A stretch of 9,000 nt of DNA. Origin: Micavibrio sp. UBA2020. GTDB taxonomy: Bacteria > Pseudomonadota > Alphaproteobacteria > Micavibrionales > UBA2020. This document shows, one piece after another, positions 1 through 6,841 of the stretch. Within the stretch, counting starts at the first letter, position 1. Every line of letters begins with the position of its first letter. The position numbers were made by a program, and so were the translations under genes. The stretch covers positions 1 through 9,000 of the forward strand of contig DDBY01000049.1 in assembly GCA_002334985.1 (NCBI GenBank), read 5' to 3'. The notes under the pieces are model-generated. The model ran no database searches and was not told the DNA's origin. It saw only the letters and a list, made by a program, of their open reading frames with translations.

Positions 1-267
1 CAGATTATCGGCTATGTCGGCACGACCGGCCGCTCCACCGGCCCGCACCTGCACTACGAAATCCTGATTAACGGCAAGCACGTCAATCCGGGCTCGCTGC
101 GCCTGCCCACCGGCAAGATGCTGGATGGCAAAGACCTGAACCGCTTCAAGGATATGGTGGCGGAGCGTAACAGCCAGTTCACCCAGCTGATGAGCGGCGC
201 GGTCATCGCCGACAGCACGCCCGTGAATAACAGCGGCAAAAACCGCCAGACCGCGGCACGCCAATAA
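1..267 (+). CDS. M23 family (LytM-type) peptidoglycan endopeptidase, C-terminal fragment
   Basis: The gene is cut by the window start; the last 88 residues are visible, ending at TAA 265-267. They open with the C-terminal part of the peptidase domain: [14 protein letters not shown] at visible residues 7-20. The H-L-H pair at 16-18 is the M23 zinc/catalytic HxH motif. It is followed by ING-x-x-VNP (residues 24-30) and a LRLPTGK segment, a tail common after M23 domains in alphaproteobacteria. A hydrophilic extension of about 50 residues, rich in Asn, Ser, Gln and Arg, closes the protein. Known members cut peptide cross-links in peptidoglycan, in the periplasm or at the envelope. The missing N-terminal part would hold the signal or membrane anchor and the first zinc ligands, so catalytic competence cannot be judged here. 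A strong terminator follows 15 bases after the stop, so this gene ends its transcription unit. Confidence 0.9.
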   Translation, partial: QIIGYVGTTGRSTGPHLHYEILINGKHVNPGSLRLPTGKMLDGKDLNRFKDMVAERNSQFTQLMSGAVIADSTPVNNSGKNRQTAARQ

Positions 268-282
268 CGGTTGTTCTTTAAA

Positions 283-318
283 AAGCGGCTCCTCCTTCGG
301 GTGGAGCCGCTTTTTTTT
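283..318 (+). terminator. Rho-independent terminator with UUCG tetraloop, after the M23 gene
   Basis: AAGCGGCTCC (283-292) pairs perfectly with GGAGCCGCTT (303-312), a 10-bp GC-rich stem. Inside it, a C-C/G-G pair closes a TTCG loop (296-299), the very stable UUCG tetraloop, with one T-T mismatch between the two stem parts. Eight T residues (311-318) follow. It lies 15 bases past the M23 stop codon and before the next gene, as expected for an intrinsic terminator of the upstream unit. Confidence 0.93.
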
Positions 319-380
319 GCCCCCTGCGCATGGTAGAAAATAGCAAGCCCCACCCGCTCTATCCCTGACGGAGTCTTTCC

Positions 381-746
381 ATGCTGCGCATGCTGCCCCT
401 GACTGCTACGGCCTTGACCGCACTGGCCTGCCTTGCTCTTTTTTGCGCCCCCGCCCGCGCGGGCGTCAGCAGCGAGGGGCTCAGCGGCAACGACCTTCTC
501 TCCATGTGCAACAGTAAATACGATACCGATTACGGGTTTTGCGCAGGCTATGTCAGCGCGATTGCGAATGCGATGCTGATAAGCCCCGTGAGCGGGGAGC
601 GCGCCTGCAGCCACGGCCCCATCCGCAGCCAGCAGCTTATCGACCTATACCGCAGCTATGCGGAGCTGTTCCCTGAAAACCTGCGCGGCGCGGCAGCGAA
701 AAACGTCGCCGTGGCCATTGCCCGCGGCTTTCCCTGCAACGATTAA
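381..746 (+). CDS. Exported Rap1a/Tai immunity-like small protein
   Basis: This is a 121-residue protein with a clear Sec signal peptide: MLRM start, hydrophobic core at about 5-23, and A-R-A at 25-27 as the likely cleavage site. The mature part, about 94 residues, has four cysteines (43, 54, 76, 119), the pattern G-x-x-L-x-x-x-C, F-C-x-G-Y, a central C-S-H-G, and a C-terminal F-P-C. I recognise this layout as the Rap1a/Tai immunity-protein family. Members characterised in Serratia bind and neutralise periplasmic peptidoglycan amidase effectors of type VI secretion, using conserved disulfides. Many family members are standalone genes with no known effector, and none is visible here, so an immunity role is not shown. 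Cysteines 17 and 22 in the signal region do not fit a lipobox. The ATG at 381 has GGAG at 370-373; the ATG at 390 is a less likely alternative. It converges on holC, 11 bases between stops. Confidence 0.8.
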   Translation: MLRMLPLTATALTALACLALFCAPARAGVSSEGLSGNDLLSMCNSKYDTDYGFCAGYVSAIANAMLISPVSGERACSHGPIRSQQLIDLYRSYAELFPENLRGAAAKNVAVAIARGFPCND

Positions 747-757
747 AAATAGCCCTG

Positions 758-1204
758 TTATTTTTTGACCCAGCGGCCCTGTTCGTCCTGCTGGTAATAG
801 GTCAGCTCGTGGCCTTCGGCCTTATAGGCGCTCCAGCGTGCGCGCGCGGCCAAAACAGCTTCTTCGTTGTTGCCGTCAAAAAATTCGCAGCACAGCGCAT
901 AATCTTTCACCTGTGCTGACGTCGCACCGTCGGCAAGCACCAGCATCTGGGCGCCATTCGGGTTATCGTCTTCGGTGGTCAGCCATATCGGCTGGTCGGC
1001 CTCGTTTCCATCGCGGATATACCCGTGCGGCAAAAAGCTGCCCGCATCGAAAGTCCACAGAAGGCTATCAAGCGCCTCTATCCTCTCGCGGCTGCCCGCC
1101 TTGACGACAATACGCGGCTGTACGGTGATAGCCTTGGCCAGAAGCTCTGGCAGCGCCTGTTCCAGCCTTTTTGTTATCATGTGATAAAAACGAATATCGG
1201 TCAT
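758..1204 (-). CDS. holC: DNA polymerase III subunit chi
   Basis: This 148-residue protein has the usual length and motif order of HolC: R-F-Y-H at 5-8, an LE-x-ALPELL helix at 14-22, L-W-T-F at 49-52, S-F-L-P-H-G at 56-61, Q-P-I-W-L at 71-75, N-G-A at 83-85, F-D-G at 109-111, A-R-A-R-W at 120-124 and Y-Y-Q-Q at 136-139. In the clamp-loader accessory pair chi-psi, chi binds the C-terminal tail of single-stranded DNA-binding protein and helps hand primers to the polymerase; psi (HolD) is often not recognisable outside gammaproteobacteria. The start at 1204 puts the R-F-Y-H motif at its normal distance from the N-terminus. The ribosome site is weak (AAAGG about 3 bases upstream). In many Proteobacteria holC directly follows pepA. 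Here it is separated from pepA by the Aas fusion gene and an oppositely oriented gene, so it needs its own promoter. Confidence 0.93.
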   Translation of the reverse strand: MTDIRFYHMITKRLEQALPELLAKAITVQPRIVVKAGSRERIEALDSLLWTFDAGSFLPHGYIRDGNEADQPIWLTTEDDNPNGAQMLVLADGATSAQVKDYALCCEFFDGNNEEAVLAARARWSAYKAEGHELTYYQQDEQGRWVKK

Positions 1205-1239
1205 GGCCTTTGCCCGCGTCCTGTCCGCACGCGGCGGGA

Positions 1240-1292
1240 TTGTTTAGCGAAAGAAGAGCATGTTATTATCGGCCATCGTCCCCAAAAGGCAA
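1240..1292. promoter_or_regulatory. Possible overlapping divergent promoters for holC and the 173-residue gene
   Basis: The 98-base gap between the two divergent starts (1205-1302) contains two sigma70-like arrangements that share a -10 region. On the plus strand, TTGTTT (1240-1245) and TATTAT (1264-1269; 5 of 6 to consensus) are 18 bases apart, about 34 bases upstream of the ATG at 1303. On the minus strand, TTGCCT (1292-1287) and GATAAT (1270-1265; 5 of 6) are 16 bases apart, about 60 bases upstream of the holC ATG. The -35 elements are only 3 and 4 of 6. This is a by-eye match and is not a demonstrated promoter. Confidence 0.3.
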
Positions 1293-1296
1293 GAGG
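1291..1296 (+). promoter_or_regulatory. Ribosome binding site that fixes the start at 1303
   Basis: AAGAGG lies 6 bases before the ATG at 1303. The same frame is open back to an ATG at 1171, but that start would overlap the 5' end of holC by 34 bases. The added residues are also Cys/Arg/Pro-rich and look non-coding. The purine-rich site and its spacing favour 1303. Confidence 0.65.
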
Positions 1297-1302
1297 CACG
1301 GC

Positions 1303-1824
1303 ATGTCTGACGGATGGCAAACACCTTCTATCGCGCAAAGCGCGGAAATTCTGCATAAAATCAACAGCTGCGAGCCTGCATCGCACTTCGGCAGCGATAC
1401 CGCCCTCGCGCGCATGGCCCTGCCCTTTTACGGCGCGCAGGCGCAGCTTGTCCGCGCGGTGAAGGCGCAGGTGGCATCGCCCGCGCAATACTACATTTTA
1501 ATCGGGGACGATACCGTACCGCTGGATGGCAGCACGGCAAATATCCACAGCGCCAATGCCGCCGCACCGCTGGCACTGGATGAAACCAATATCGAATTTT
1601 ATCTGGCTTTCCGTCTTTATTTCGGCAGCGCCGCGCTGATGCTGCGCGCGCGCGCGGCGCGGCACGATGACGGTTGGCAGGTCACAGCCCGCGTGCATGA
1701 CAAAACGGGTGTACATGAGCTGACGCTGCATATTTCCCCGCGCGGGGAGATGAGCGAATCTCACAAGGAATTCCGCGAAGCGGGCGGGATAAAATCCCTG
1801 CCGCCCTTCGCCTTTGCCGGATAA
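1303..1824 (+). CDS. Unrecognised 173-residue cytoplasmic protein
   Basis: I do not recognise this protein's family. It begins MSDGWQTP and has no signal peptide or membrane segment, so it is probably cytoplasmic. An acidic/polar N-terminal helix region (about 8-22) is followed by an Ala-rich helix (about 43-58) and a strand-like Y-Y-I-L-I-G-D-D stretch (63-70). Next come L-D-G-S (74-77), an aromatic L-D-E-x-N-x-x-F-Y-L-A-F-R-L-Y-F-G stretch (92-108), an Arg/Ala-rich turn (115-120) and alternating strand-like segments (W125-V131, H138-I144). The C-terminus is Pro/Phe-rich. A compact alpha/beta fold is likely. AAGAGG precedes the ATG by 6 bases. The gene is divergent from holC and its stop is 5 bases from the stop of the convergent minus-strand Aas fusion gene. 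Codon use and GC resemble its neighbours, so recent transfer is not suggested. It is probably a lineage-restricted conserved hypothetical. Confidence 0.72.
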   Translation: MSDGWQTPSIAQSAEILHKINSCEPASHFGSDTALARMALPFYGAQAQLVRAVKAQVASPAQYYILIGDDTVPLDGSTANIHSANAAAPLALDETNIEFYLAFRLYFGSAALMLRARAARHDDGWQVTARVHDKTGVHELTLHISPRGEMSESHKEFREAGGIKSLPPFAFAG

Positions 1825-1829
1825 AATCC

Positions 1830-4800
1830 TTAAAGCCCCGCCGCCTGTTTTTGCAACGTCACATAATCTGTTTTACCCGTGCCCAGCAGCGGAATTTCCG
1901 CCACCTGCTGTATCTGGCGCGGAATGGACAGTTCATTGATGCCAAGACTGCGGAAATGGCGCGTGATGTCTTCGCCCGCCGCCTGCGGCTGCGTTGTGAA
2001 CAAAATCAGTTTTTCGCCCTTCTTGTCGTCTTTGACACTGACGACAGCATGGTGCGTTTCCGGCCAAAGCTTTTGCAGCGCGCTTTCAACCGCCGTCAGC
2101 GACACCATTTCTCCGCCGATTTTGGCGAAGCGTTTCATGCGCCCCTGAATGGTGATATACCCCGCCTCGTCCTGCCCCACAATATCGCCGGTATCGTACC
2201 AGCCGCCCTCCGGCGGTTGCAAAACGCCGGGCGCATCGGATTTCAAATAGCCCTTCATGATATTCGGGCCGTGAATGACCAGCTTGCCGGCGTTGCCTTC
2301 TATCCCCTCGACGGGTTCCAGCTTCGCGGTGATGCCAGGCAGAAGACGCCCGACGCTGCCGGGTTTATTGTGCATGGGCGTGTTGATGCTGATGACGGGG
2401 GCGGTTTCGGTCGCGCCATATCCTTCAAAAATACGCACGCCGTATTTTTCGGCATAGACGCGGCGCGTTTCATCCTTAAGCTTTTCCGCGCCCGCAAAAA
2501 TATAGCGAATGGCGTGAAAATCATAAGGATGCGCAAAACGTGCATAGCCGCCAAGGAAAGTATCCGTGCCAAACAAAATTGTCGCGTTGGTATCGTAAAT
2601 CAGCTCCGGCACGATGCGGTAATGCAGCGGCGAGGGATAATAAAACGCACGAAGCCCCGACAGAATGGGCAGCAAAGTACCGCCCGTCAGGCCGAAGGAG
2701 TGGAACATCGGCAGACAGTTAAACACGATATCCGTCGGGCCGAAATCAACGCGGCTGCCGATTTGATGGCAATTCGCGCGGATATTACGGTGGGACAGCA
2801 CCACCCCCTTCGGCGTTCCTTCGGAACCTGACGTGAACAGCACCACCGCAGCATCGTCCGGGCTGGCCGCGGGCTTGCGCGCATATTCCATCAATTCAGG
2901 CACAAAACGGGCGGCAAGGCCGGTGATTTTGTCGCCAAGCCCGATTTGTTTGCGCACGTCTTCGAGGTAAACCATCGTGACGCCTGCGCCCTCGATAGCC
3001 TCGACCACAGGCGCGAGTTTACCCATATCGACAAAGCGGCGCGACGAGATGACATGCGTCAGCTGCGCCGTCTGGCAGGCGCTGACAATATTCGCCGCCC
3101 CCGCCGAAAAGTTCAGCATCGCCGGTGTGCGGCGCATAATATGCAGCGCAAAGAATGTCAGCACTGTGCCCGTCATATTCGGCAGCAGCACGCCGACAGC
3201 TGGCACCGAGGCATCGGTGGGCGGCGCAGGTATCCGGCGCCCCAGCACGCGCGCGAAGGCGAAAGCCGCGCTGATAAGGTGTTTATAATCCATCGGCTGG
3301 CGCTGCGGGTCTTCGCAAACCACATGTTTGCCGCCATGCAGGCGGCGCGCCCGCATCAGCGCGCGTATCAGCGTTTCGTTTGAATCGCTCGCCTCGAACA
3401 TCATGCCGGACATCAAATCATATAGCTTCGATGCCGCCAGCTGGCGGCGACGGCGGCCGCGCGCGTCTTCGGGCAGCTGGAAATCGCACGGCGGCAGAAC
3501 GGTCAGTGTGATTTTGGGGAACCAGCGGATGTTCACCTTGCCGCGCAAGCGCGAGAACGGTGTATATTGCGCACCATCGATACGGATAGGCAAAAGCCGC
3601 GCCTGCGCCTTATCCGCAATCAACCCGGGGCCTTCATATACTTTCATGAGCGAGCCCGTGACCGTGATGCGGCCTTCGGGGAAAATCATGGCGATTTTAT
3701 CCTGCCGCACTTCTTCGACCAGCGATTTAATCGCCATCGGGTTTGTGGGGTCGAGGGGGAAGGCGTCCACCAGCGTGAGGAAGGGCTTTATCCACCACTT
3801 GCCCGCCACATGCGTATTGACGGCAAAGGTTATTTTAACCGGCAGATAGGCCGCAATCAGCGCCGCATCGAGAAACGACGTATGGTTCGCGACAATCAAA
3901 ACGCGCTTCCCCGCCGCCTCGAAATTTTCCATGCCCTTTATTTCAACACCATAAGCCCAGCCAAGCACAGCACGGGCGACGGAGCGCATGAGGTCTTCCG
4001 GCAGCAGATGCACGATGTAAATCGCCATCAGAATATTGCAAAGCGCCATGACAAGGAAAATCGCCGGAATGGTAAAGGCCATCTGGATAAGAATCACGCA
4101 CACAACGGCAGAAACGACCATGAACAGGCTGTTCATGACGTTCAGCCCCGCAATGGTACGCGCGAGCATGGCGCCCTGCGCACGCTGCTGCACCATGGCG
4201 TAGAGCGGCACCACAAACATACCGCCGCAAACGGCAATCAAAAACAAATCTGCCATCACGCGCATGCCGCCGATGGTCGCGGCAAAGGTTGCCGCCGTCA
4301 CCAATTCGCCCGCGCCCGCCACATGCGCCGCGGCATGGCCGGTTGCAAAATACAAATCAACGCCAAAAATCGCCATACCGATGGCTGCCAGCGGAACGTA
4401 CGTCAGCTGCACGCGGCCTTTGAGCAGTTTTTCGCACAGAACGGAACCCACGCCGATACCGATAGAAAACAGCGTCAGCAAAAGCGTGACCACCGTTTCG
4501 TTACTGTGCAGGTAATCCTTAGCATAGCTGGGGAACTGCGTCAGATACGTCGCGCCCACCAGCCAGAACCACGAAATCGCCAGAATGCAGCGGTAAACCG
4601 CGACATCCGTTTGCGTATCGCGCATCATGCGCCCCGTCTCGCTCCAGAATTTCGGGTTCACCTGCAAATCGGGCGAGGGGCCGGGCGCTTCGGGTATCTG
4701 GCGGCTGGCAAAATAACCGGCAATCGCAACAGCGACGATGGCAATCGAAATCACCCACTCCCCGCCCTCCGCCATCACCAAAAGCCCGCCCGCGATAGTG

Positions 4801-5267
4801 CCGAGCAGGATGGAAAGAAACGTCGCCGCCTCCACATAGGCGTTACCGGCCAGCAGCTCGTCGCTTTTGAGATGCTGCGGCAAAATCGCATATTTCACAG
4901 GGCCGAAAAAAGCGGAATGCGTACCCATACCGAACAGCAGGAACATCAAAATCCAGACGTTGCCCGTGACAAAGCCGATGCTGGCCAGCAGCATCAGCGC
5001 GATTTCGGCCAGCTTGACCATGCGGGCAATGCGCGCGCGGTCGTATTTATCGGCCAGCTGCCCCGCCGTCGCCGAGAACAGGAAAAACGGCAGGATAAAA
5101 ACACCCGCCGCCACCGTCACCAGCAGTTGCGGCGACATGTGTGCCTGTTCGGCCAGGCGGAAGGTGATGAGCATCACCATCGCGTTTTTGAACAAATTGT
5201 CATTGAACGCGCCCAGAAACTGGGTAACGAACAGCGGCAGGAACCGCCGCGATTTCAGGATGCTCAT
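1830..5267 (-). CDS. aas: LplT-Aas fusion: lysophospholipid flippase / PlsC acyltransferase / acyl-ACP synthetase
   Basis: This is a 1145-residue three-part protein. Residues about 8-425 form a 12-helix major-facilitator unit with the F-N-D-N-L-F-K-N-A motif (21-29) typical of LplT. Residues about 440-600 are a PlsC acyltransferase with N-H-T-S-F-L-D (H462 and D467 of the HX4D motif) and F-P-E-G-R (E531-R533). Residues about 650-1145 are an AMP-forming acyl-ACP synthetase: P-loop F-T-S-G-S-E-G-T-P-K-G (811-821), Y-G-A-T-E (950-954), Y-D-T-G-D (1024-1028), hinge K-R-F-A-K-I-G-G-E (1045-1053) and catalytic K1132 in G-T-G-K. The last part strongly resembles E. coli Aas, for example L-H-Y-R-I-V-P-E-L at 881-889. 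In E. coli LplT and Aas are separate partners that flip lysophosphatidylethanolamine inward and re-acylate it; here they are one inner-membrane polypeptide. All catalytic motifs are intact. A good ribosome site (AGGGAG, 5 bases upstream) supports the start, and pepA ends 44 bases upstream. Confidence 0.93.
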   Translation of the reverse strand: MSILKSRRFLPLFVTQFLGAFNDNLFKNAMVMLITFRLAEQAHMSPQLLVTVAAGVFILPFFLFSATAGQLADKYDRARIARMVKLAEIALMLLASIGFVTGNVWILMFLLFGMGTHSAFFGPVKYAILPQHLKSDELLAGNAYVEAATFLSILLGTIAGGLLVMAEGGEWVISIAIVAVAIAGYFASRQIPEAPGPSPDLQVNPKFWSETGRMMRDTQTDVAVYRCILAISWFWLVGATYLTQFPSYAKDYLHSNETVVTLLLTLFSIGIGVGSVLCEKLLKGRVQLTYVPLAAIGMAIFGVDLYFATGHAAAHVAGAGELVTAATFAATIGGMRVMADLFLIAVCGGMFVVPLYAMVQQRAQGAMLARTIAGLNVMNSLFMVVSAVVCVILIQMAFTIPAIFLVMALCNILMAIYIVHLLPEDLMRSVARAVLGWAYGVEIKGMENFEAAGKRVLIVANHTSFLDAALIAAYLPVKITFAVNTHVAGKWWIKPFLTLVDAFPLDPTNPMAIKSLVEEVRQDKIAMIFPEGRITVTGSLMKVYEGPGLIADKAQARLLPIRIDGAQYTPFSRLRGKVNIRWFPKITLTVLPPCDFQLPEDARGRRRRQLAASKLYDLMSGMMFEASDSNETLIRALMRARRLHGGKHVVCEDPQRQPMDYKHLISAAFAFARVLGRRIPAPPTDASVPAVGVLLPNMTGTVLTFFALHIMRRTPAMLNFSAGAANIVSACQTAQLTHVISSRRFVDMGKLAPVVEAIEGAGVTMVYLEDVRKQIGLGDKITGLAARFVPELMEYARKPAASPDDAAVVLFTSGSEGTPKGVVLSHRNIRANCHQIGSRVDFGPTDIVFNCLPMFHSFGLTGGTLLPILSGLRAFYYPSPLHYRIVPELIYDTNATILFGTDTFLGGYARFAHPYDFHAIRYIFAGAEKLKDETRRVYAEKYGVRIFEGYGATETAPVISINTPMHNKPGSVGRLLPGITAKLEPVEGIEGNAGKLVIHGPNIMKGYLKSDAPGVLQPPEGGWYDTGDIVGQDEAGYITIQGRMKRFAKIGGEMVSLTAVESALQKLWPETHHAVVSVKDDKKGEKLILFTTQPQAAGEDITRHFRSLGINELSIPRQIQQVAEIPLLGTGKTDYVTLQKQAAGL

Positions 5268-5311
5268 GTTATCTCCCTCTTTGCTGCGGCGGTTTTATGC
5301 TGTCCGCGTTT

Positions 5312-6841
5312 TTATTCCCAGTTATCGGCAACGTATTTATCAAGCAAGCGCACACCGAAAGACGACGCGCCCTTGGGCACGCCCGTGCGCTCTTTGTTCG
5401 ACCACGCCACACCGGCGATATCAAGGTGCGCCCATTTGACGCCGTCCTGAATAAAACGTTTCAGGAAATGCGCCCCGATGGCGGAGCCCGCATCGCGGCC
5501 ACCGCTGATGTTTTTCATGTCCGCGGCGGGGCTGTCGATGGCCTTGTCCCACGCGTCGCACATAGGCATGTACCAAAGCTGTTCGCCCGTCGCGCGGCCC
5601 GCGCTGACCAAATCCCATGCCAGCGCGTCGTCGTTGCTGAAAACGCCCGCGTATTCGTGGCCGAGGGCGATAATCATCGCGCCCGTCAGCGTGGCAAGGT
5701 CAACGATGTGGGTGGGTTTGAATTTCTGCTGCACATACCAAAGCGCATCGCAAAGGACGAGGCGGCCTTCGGCATCTGTGTTGTGCACTTCAATCGTCTG
5801 GCCGGACATGGACGTGACGATGTCGCCGGGGCGGTAGGCATCGCCCGAGGGCATGTTTTCCGCAAGCCCGACAATCCCCACGGCGTTGACCTTCGCCCCG
5901 CGCGCGGCAAGCGCCTTCATCAGGCCCGTCACCGTGCCCGCGCCGGCCATATCCCATTTCATTTCTTCCATGCCGGGGCCGGGTTTCAGCGAAATGCCGC
6001 CCGTGTCAAACGTCACGCCCTTGCCGACGAAAGCGACGGGGCGCTGGCCTTTCTTGCCGCCTTTGTATTCCATGCTGACAAGGCGCGGCTGGCGCACGCT
6101 GCCTTGGCCAACCGCGACAATCGCGCCCATGCCGAGTTTCTTCATGTCTTTTTCGGTCAACACCTTGACCTCGATACCCAGCGGGGCAAGCTCTTTTTTG
6201 ATGATGGCGGCGAAGCTTTCCGGATAAAGAACGTTCGGCACTTCGGAGACGAGGTCGCGCGTCAGGAAGGCACCTTCGGCTACTTTTTGCTGACCCGCAA
6301 AGGCCTTGCGCGCTTTCGCCGCGTCTTTCACGGTGAAGTGCAGAGTTTTCAGGCTCGGCTTTTTATCCTTCGGCTCGCGCGTCAGGTATTTGTCAAAGCG
6401 GTAGGTATTCAAAAGCGCGCCGAGCGCGAAATGCGCAGCGGCAGCATCGGGGGAAAGCTTGGATTGCTTCGCTTCCTCTTCGGGGAAGCTGACATCGGCC
6501 AGCGCGGACTTGCGGCTGTTCAGCTGCGCGGCAAGGGCGCTGCCGATTTTTTCAAAACAAAGCGCGCCAAGCTCTTCCGCTTTGCCAAGCCCGGCAACAA
6601 TCACATAGCGCGCCCCCGCGCCTTCAATACCCGGCAGGGCAAGAAACTGGGCTTTTTTACCCGTAAATTCCGCCGCGGCAAGGGCGCGTTTCACCGCTCC
6701 TTTGGTCTTGGTATCCAAATCGCGCGCGGCCGCCGACAGCTTCGCCCCGTGTTTGCCGTCTTCGGCAACGAAAATCACGCGTGTATCGGCGTTTTTGGCC
6801 GGTTTCTGGTCGAACTGTATCTTGGCGGGGGTGCTGGTCAT
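5312..6841 (-). CDS. pepA: Leucyl aminopeptidase (M17 family)
   Basis: This 509-residue protein matches PepA in length and layout: an N-terminal macro-like domain (about 1-170) and a C-terminal M17 catalytic domain. Catalytic and two-metal ligands are visible: K274 and D279 in V-G-K-G-V-T-F-D-T-G-G, K286 in S-L-K-P, D297 in M-K-W-D-M-A-G, and D356, E358 and R360 in N-T-D-A-E-G-R-L. All sit exactly four residues later than the E. coli PepA equivalents, so the enzyme should be active. It removes N-terminal residues, preferring leucine, from peptides in the cytoplasm as a hexamer; in E. coli it also binds DNA in carAB control and Xer recombination. The start at 6841 has only an A-rich leader (AAAGAAAGAAA) and no clear Shine-Dalgarno site. 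It is divergent from lptF and probably heads an operon with the downstream LplT-Aas gene (44-base gap, no terminator). Confidence 0.96.
   Translation of the reverse strand: MTSTPAKIQFDQKPAKNADTRVIFVAEDGKHGAKLSAAARDLDTKTKGAVKRALAAAEFTGKKAQFLALPGIEGAGARYVIVAGLGKAEELGALCFEKIGSALAAQLNSRKSALADVSFPEEEAKQSKLSPDAAAAHFALGALLNTYRFDKYLTREPKDKKPSLKTLHFTVKDAAKARKAFAGQQKVAEGAFLTRDLVSEVPNVLYPESFAAIIKKELAPLGIEVKVLTEKDMKKLGMGAIVAVGQGSVRQPRLVSMEYKGGKKGQRPVAFVGKGVTFDTGGISLKPGPGMEEMKWDMAGAGTVTGLMKALAARGAKVNAVGIVGLAENMPSGDAYRPGDIVTSMSGQTIEVHNTDAEGRLVLCDALWYVQQKFKPTHIVDLATLTGAMIIALGHEYAGVFSNDDALAWDLVSAGRATGEQLWYMPMCDAWDKAIDSPAADMKNISGGRDAGSAIGAHFLKRFIQDGVKWAHLDIAGVAWSNKERTGVPKGASSFGVRLLDKYVADNWE

Noticed and set aside
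417..449. Possible lipoprotein signal in the Rap1a/Tai-like protein because of cysteines 17 and 22
   Set aside because: Residues before either cysteine do not fit the lipobox (for Cys17 they are A-L-A, for Cys22 A-L-F), and an A-R-A signal peptidase I site follows at 25-27.
745..765. AT-only inverted repeat (AAAAATA and TATTTTT, 7-base loop) between the convergent Rap1a-like and holC stops, considered as a two-way terminator
   Set aside because: The 7-bp stem has no GC pair and would be too weak to pause polymerase reliably. It may contribute slightly but cannot be supported as a terminator.
1171..1302. Upstream extension of the unknown gene to the ATG at 1171
   Set aside because: It would overlap the start of holC by 34 bases, adds Cys/Arg/Pro-rich residues of non-coding character, and has a poorer ribosome site than the ATG at 1303.
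1851..2831. A 326-codon plus-strand frame opposite the acyl-ACP synthetase region
   Set aside because: It has no motif and no ribosome site that stands out, and the opposite strand encodes conserved Aas motifs throughout. It is a shadow frame.
3567..5450. A 627-codon open frame on the plus strand, antisense to the LplT-Aas gene
   Set aside because: Its product is rich in His, Arg and Gln with no recognisable motif, and it lies wholly opposite a gene with intact catalytic motifs. Long antisense frames are expected in GC-rich coding DNA where stops are rare in certain frames.
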